5,864 nt of DNA from assembly GCA_026394315.1 (NCBI GenBank), contig JAPKYM010000284.1, positions 1 to 5,864 on the forward strand, given 5' to 3'. The notes under the pieces were generated by a model. That model made no database searches, had not been told where the DNA came from, and saw only the letters and a program-made list of their open reading frames with translations. Positions 5,603-5,864 of this stretch are shown one piece after another. Source of the stretch: Candidatus Bathyarchaeota archaeon. Its GTDB lineage: Archaea; Thermoproteota; Bathyarchaeia; 40CM-2-53-6; RBG-13-38-9. Positions within the stretch are counted from its first letter, which is position 1, and each line of letters opens with the position of its first letter. Made by a program: the position numbers and the translations under genes.

Positions 5603-5864
5603 GTGAAGTCAGAATTGAGAATTCTTGGAAAAGTGATGCTTCTTGCAATTCTGCTGTTGGGCGTTTCCCTGCCTCAAGTGTCAAAAGTCACTGGAGCAAC
5701 GGTTGAAATCGGAATTAAGGATCATACTTCCTCCGTTGTAGTGAAGTCCAGCCTCTTTCAGAATATGACGAAACTCCCTCAGACCAACATCGATATCTCT
5801 GGAGCAGCTCTTCTCGAAGCCCAATCTGCTATCCAAGACGCCTTGAAGTCTAGGAGGCCAACAC
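5603..5864 (+). CDS. Secreted or membrane-anchored protein of unknown function, 5' part only
   Basis: An open frame of 87 codons that runs off the window without a stop. The N-terminus looks like a signal peptide: a basic region (K2, R6, K10), a hydrophobic core VMLLAILLLGVSL (11-23), then polar residues with a plausible cleavage around VTGA (29-32). The following sequence is Ser/Thr- and Gln-rich with strand-like stretches (VEIGIKDHTSSVVVKSS). It holds one Asn-x-Thr sequon, NMT at residues 54-56, a possible N-glycosylation site if exported. I chose GTG 5603 because it supplies the positive charges expected before the hydrophobic core. GTG 5633 and ATG 5636 are alternatives, preceded by GGAAAA (5627-5632). 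No ribosome-binding site is clear for 5603. I do not recognise the family; too little is present. It starts 24 bases after the tRNA-binding protein gene. Confidence 0.65.
   Translation, partial: MKSELRILGKVMLLAILLLGVSLPQVSKVTGATVEIGIKDHTSSVVVKSSLFQNMTKLPQTNIDISGAALLEAQSAIQDALKSRRPT

Overview
The window looks like a piece of an archaeal genome, probably from an uncultivated anaerobe. The evidence is strong GAGGTGA or GGAGGAGG ribosome-binding sites, an aldehyde:ferredoxin oxidoreductase (AOR) gene set, a GT39-type protein mannosyltransferase, a free-standing methionyl-tRNA synthetase beta-type tRNA-binding domain, and heavy use of AGA and ATA codons. The phylum cannot be fixed from the sequence; a TACK or Bathyarchaeia-like lineage is only a guess. 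Every gene I can support is on the + strand and they are tightly packed. No gap reaches 300 bases.

Positions 66-3672 form one apparent operon. Two conserved-looking proteins of unknown function come first (66-518 and 530-1156). The second carries a striking Cys/His-rich pair of motifs. A 16-cysteine, four-[4Fe-4S] electron-transfer protein follows (1187-1675), then a MoaD/ThiS-type sulfur carrier (1696-1986). Last is the tungsten or molybdenum AOR (1991-3672). The inferred logic is that the sulfur carrier supplies pterin dithiolene sulfur, AOR oxidises an aldehyde to an acid or runs in reverse, and the polyferredoxin takes the electrons. The AOR gene is not intact. About 56 residues are missing between the FGPE motif and the IGPGGEN motif, and the reading frame changes at the same place.

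A small hairpin followed by a T-rich run (3681-3710) separates AOR from a second, divergent MoaD-like gene (3740-4102). Its product continues 25 residues beyond the expected C-terminal Gly-Gly. A membrane mannosyltransferase-like gene (4071 or 4107 to 5207) overlaps or abuts it. Next come a 107-residue tRNA-binding protein (5255-5578) and the start of a secreted protein (from 5603) that runs off the window. From about 4.1 kb onward the genes look like ordinary housekeeping or envelope genes unrelated to AOR.

The items most worth checking are the AOR lesion, the tailed MoaD, and the unknown gene pair at the head of the operon. I see no CRISPR array, insertion sequence, tRNA or rRNA.
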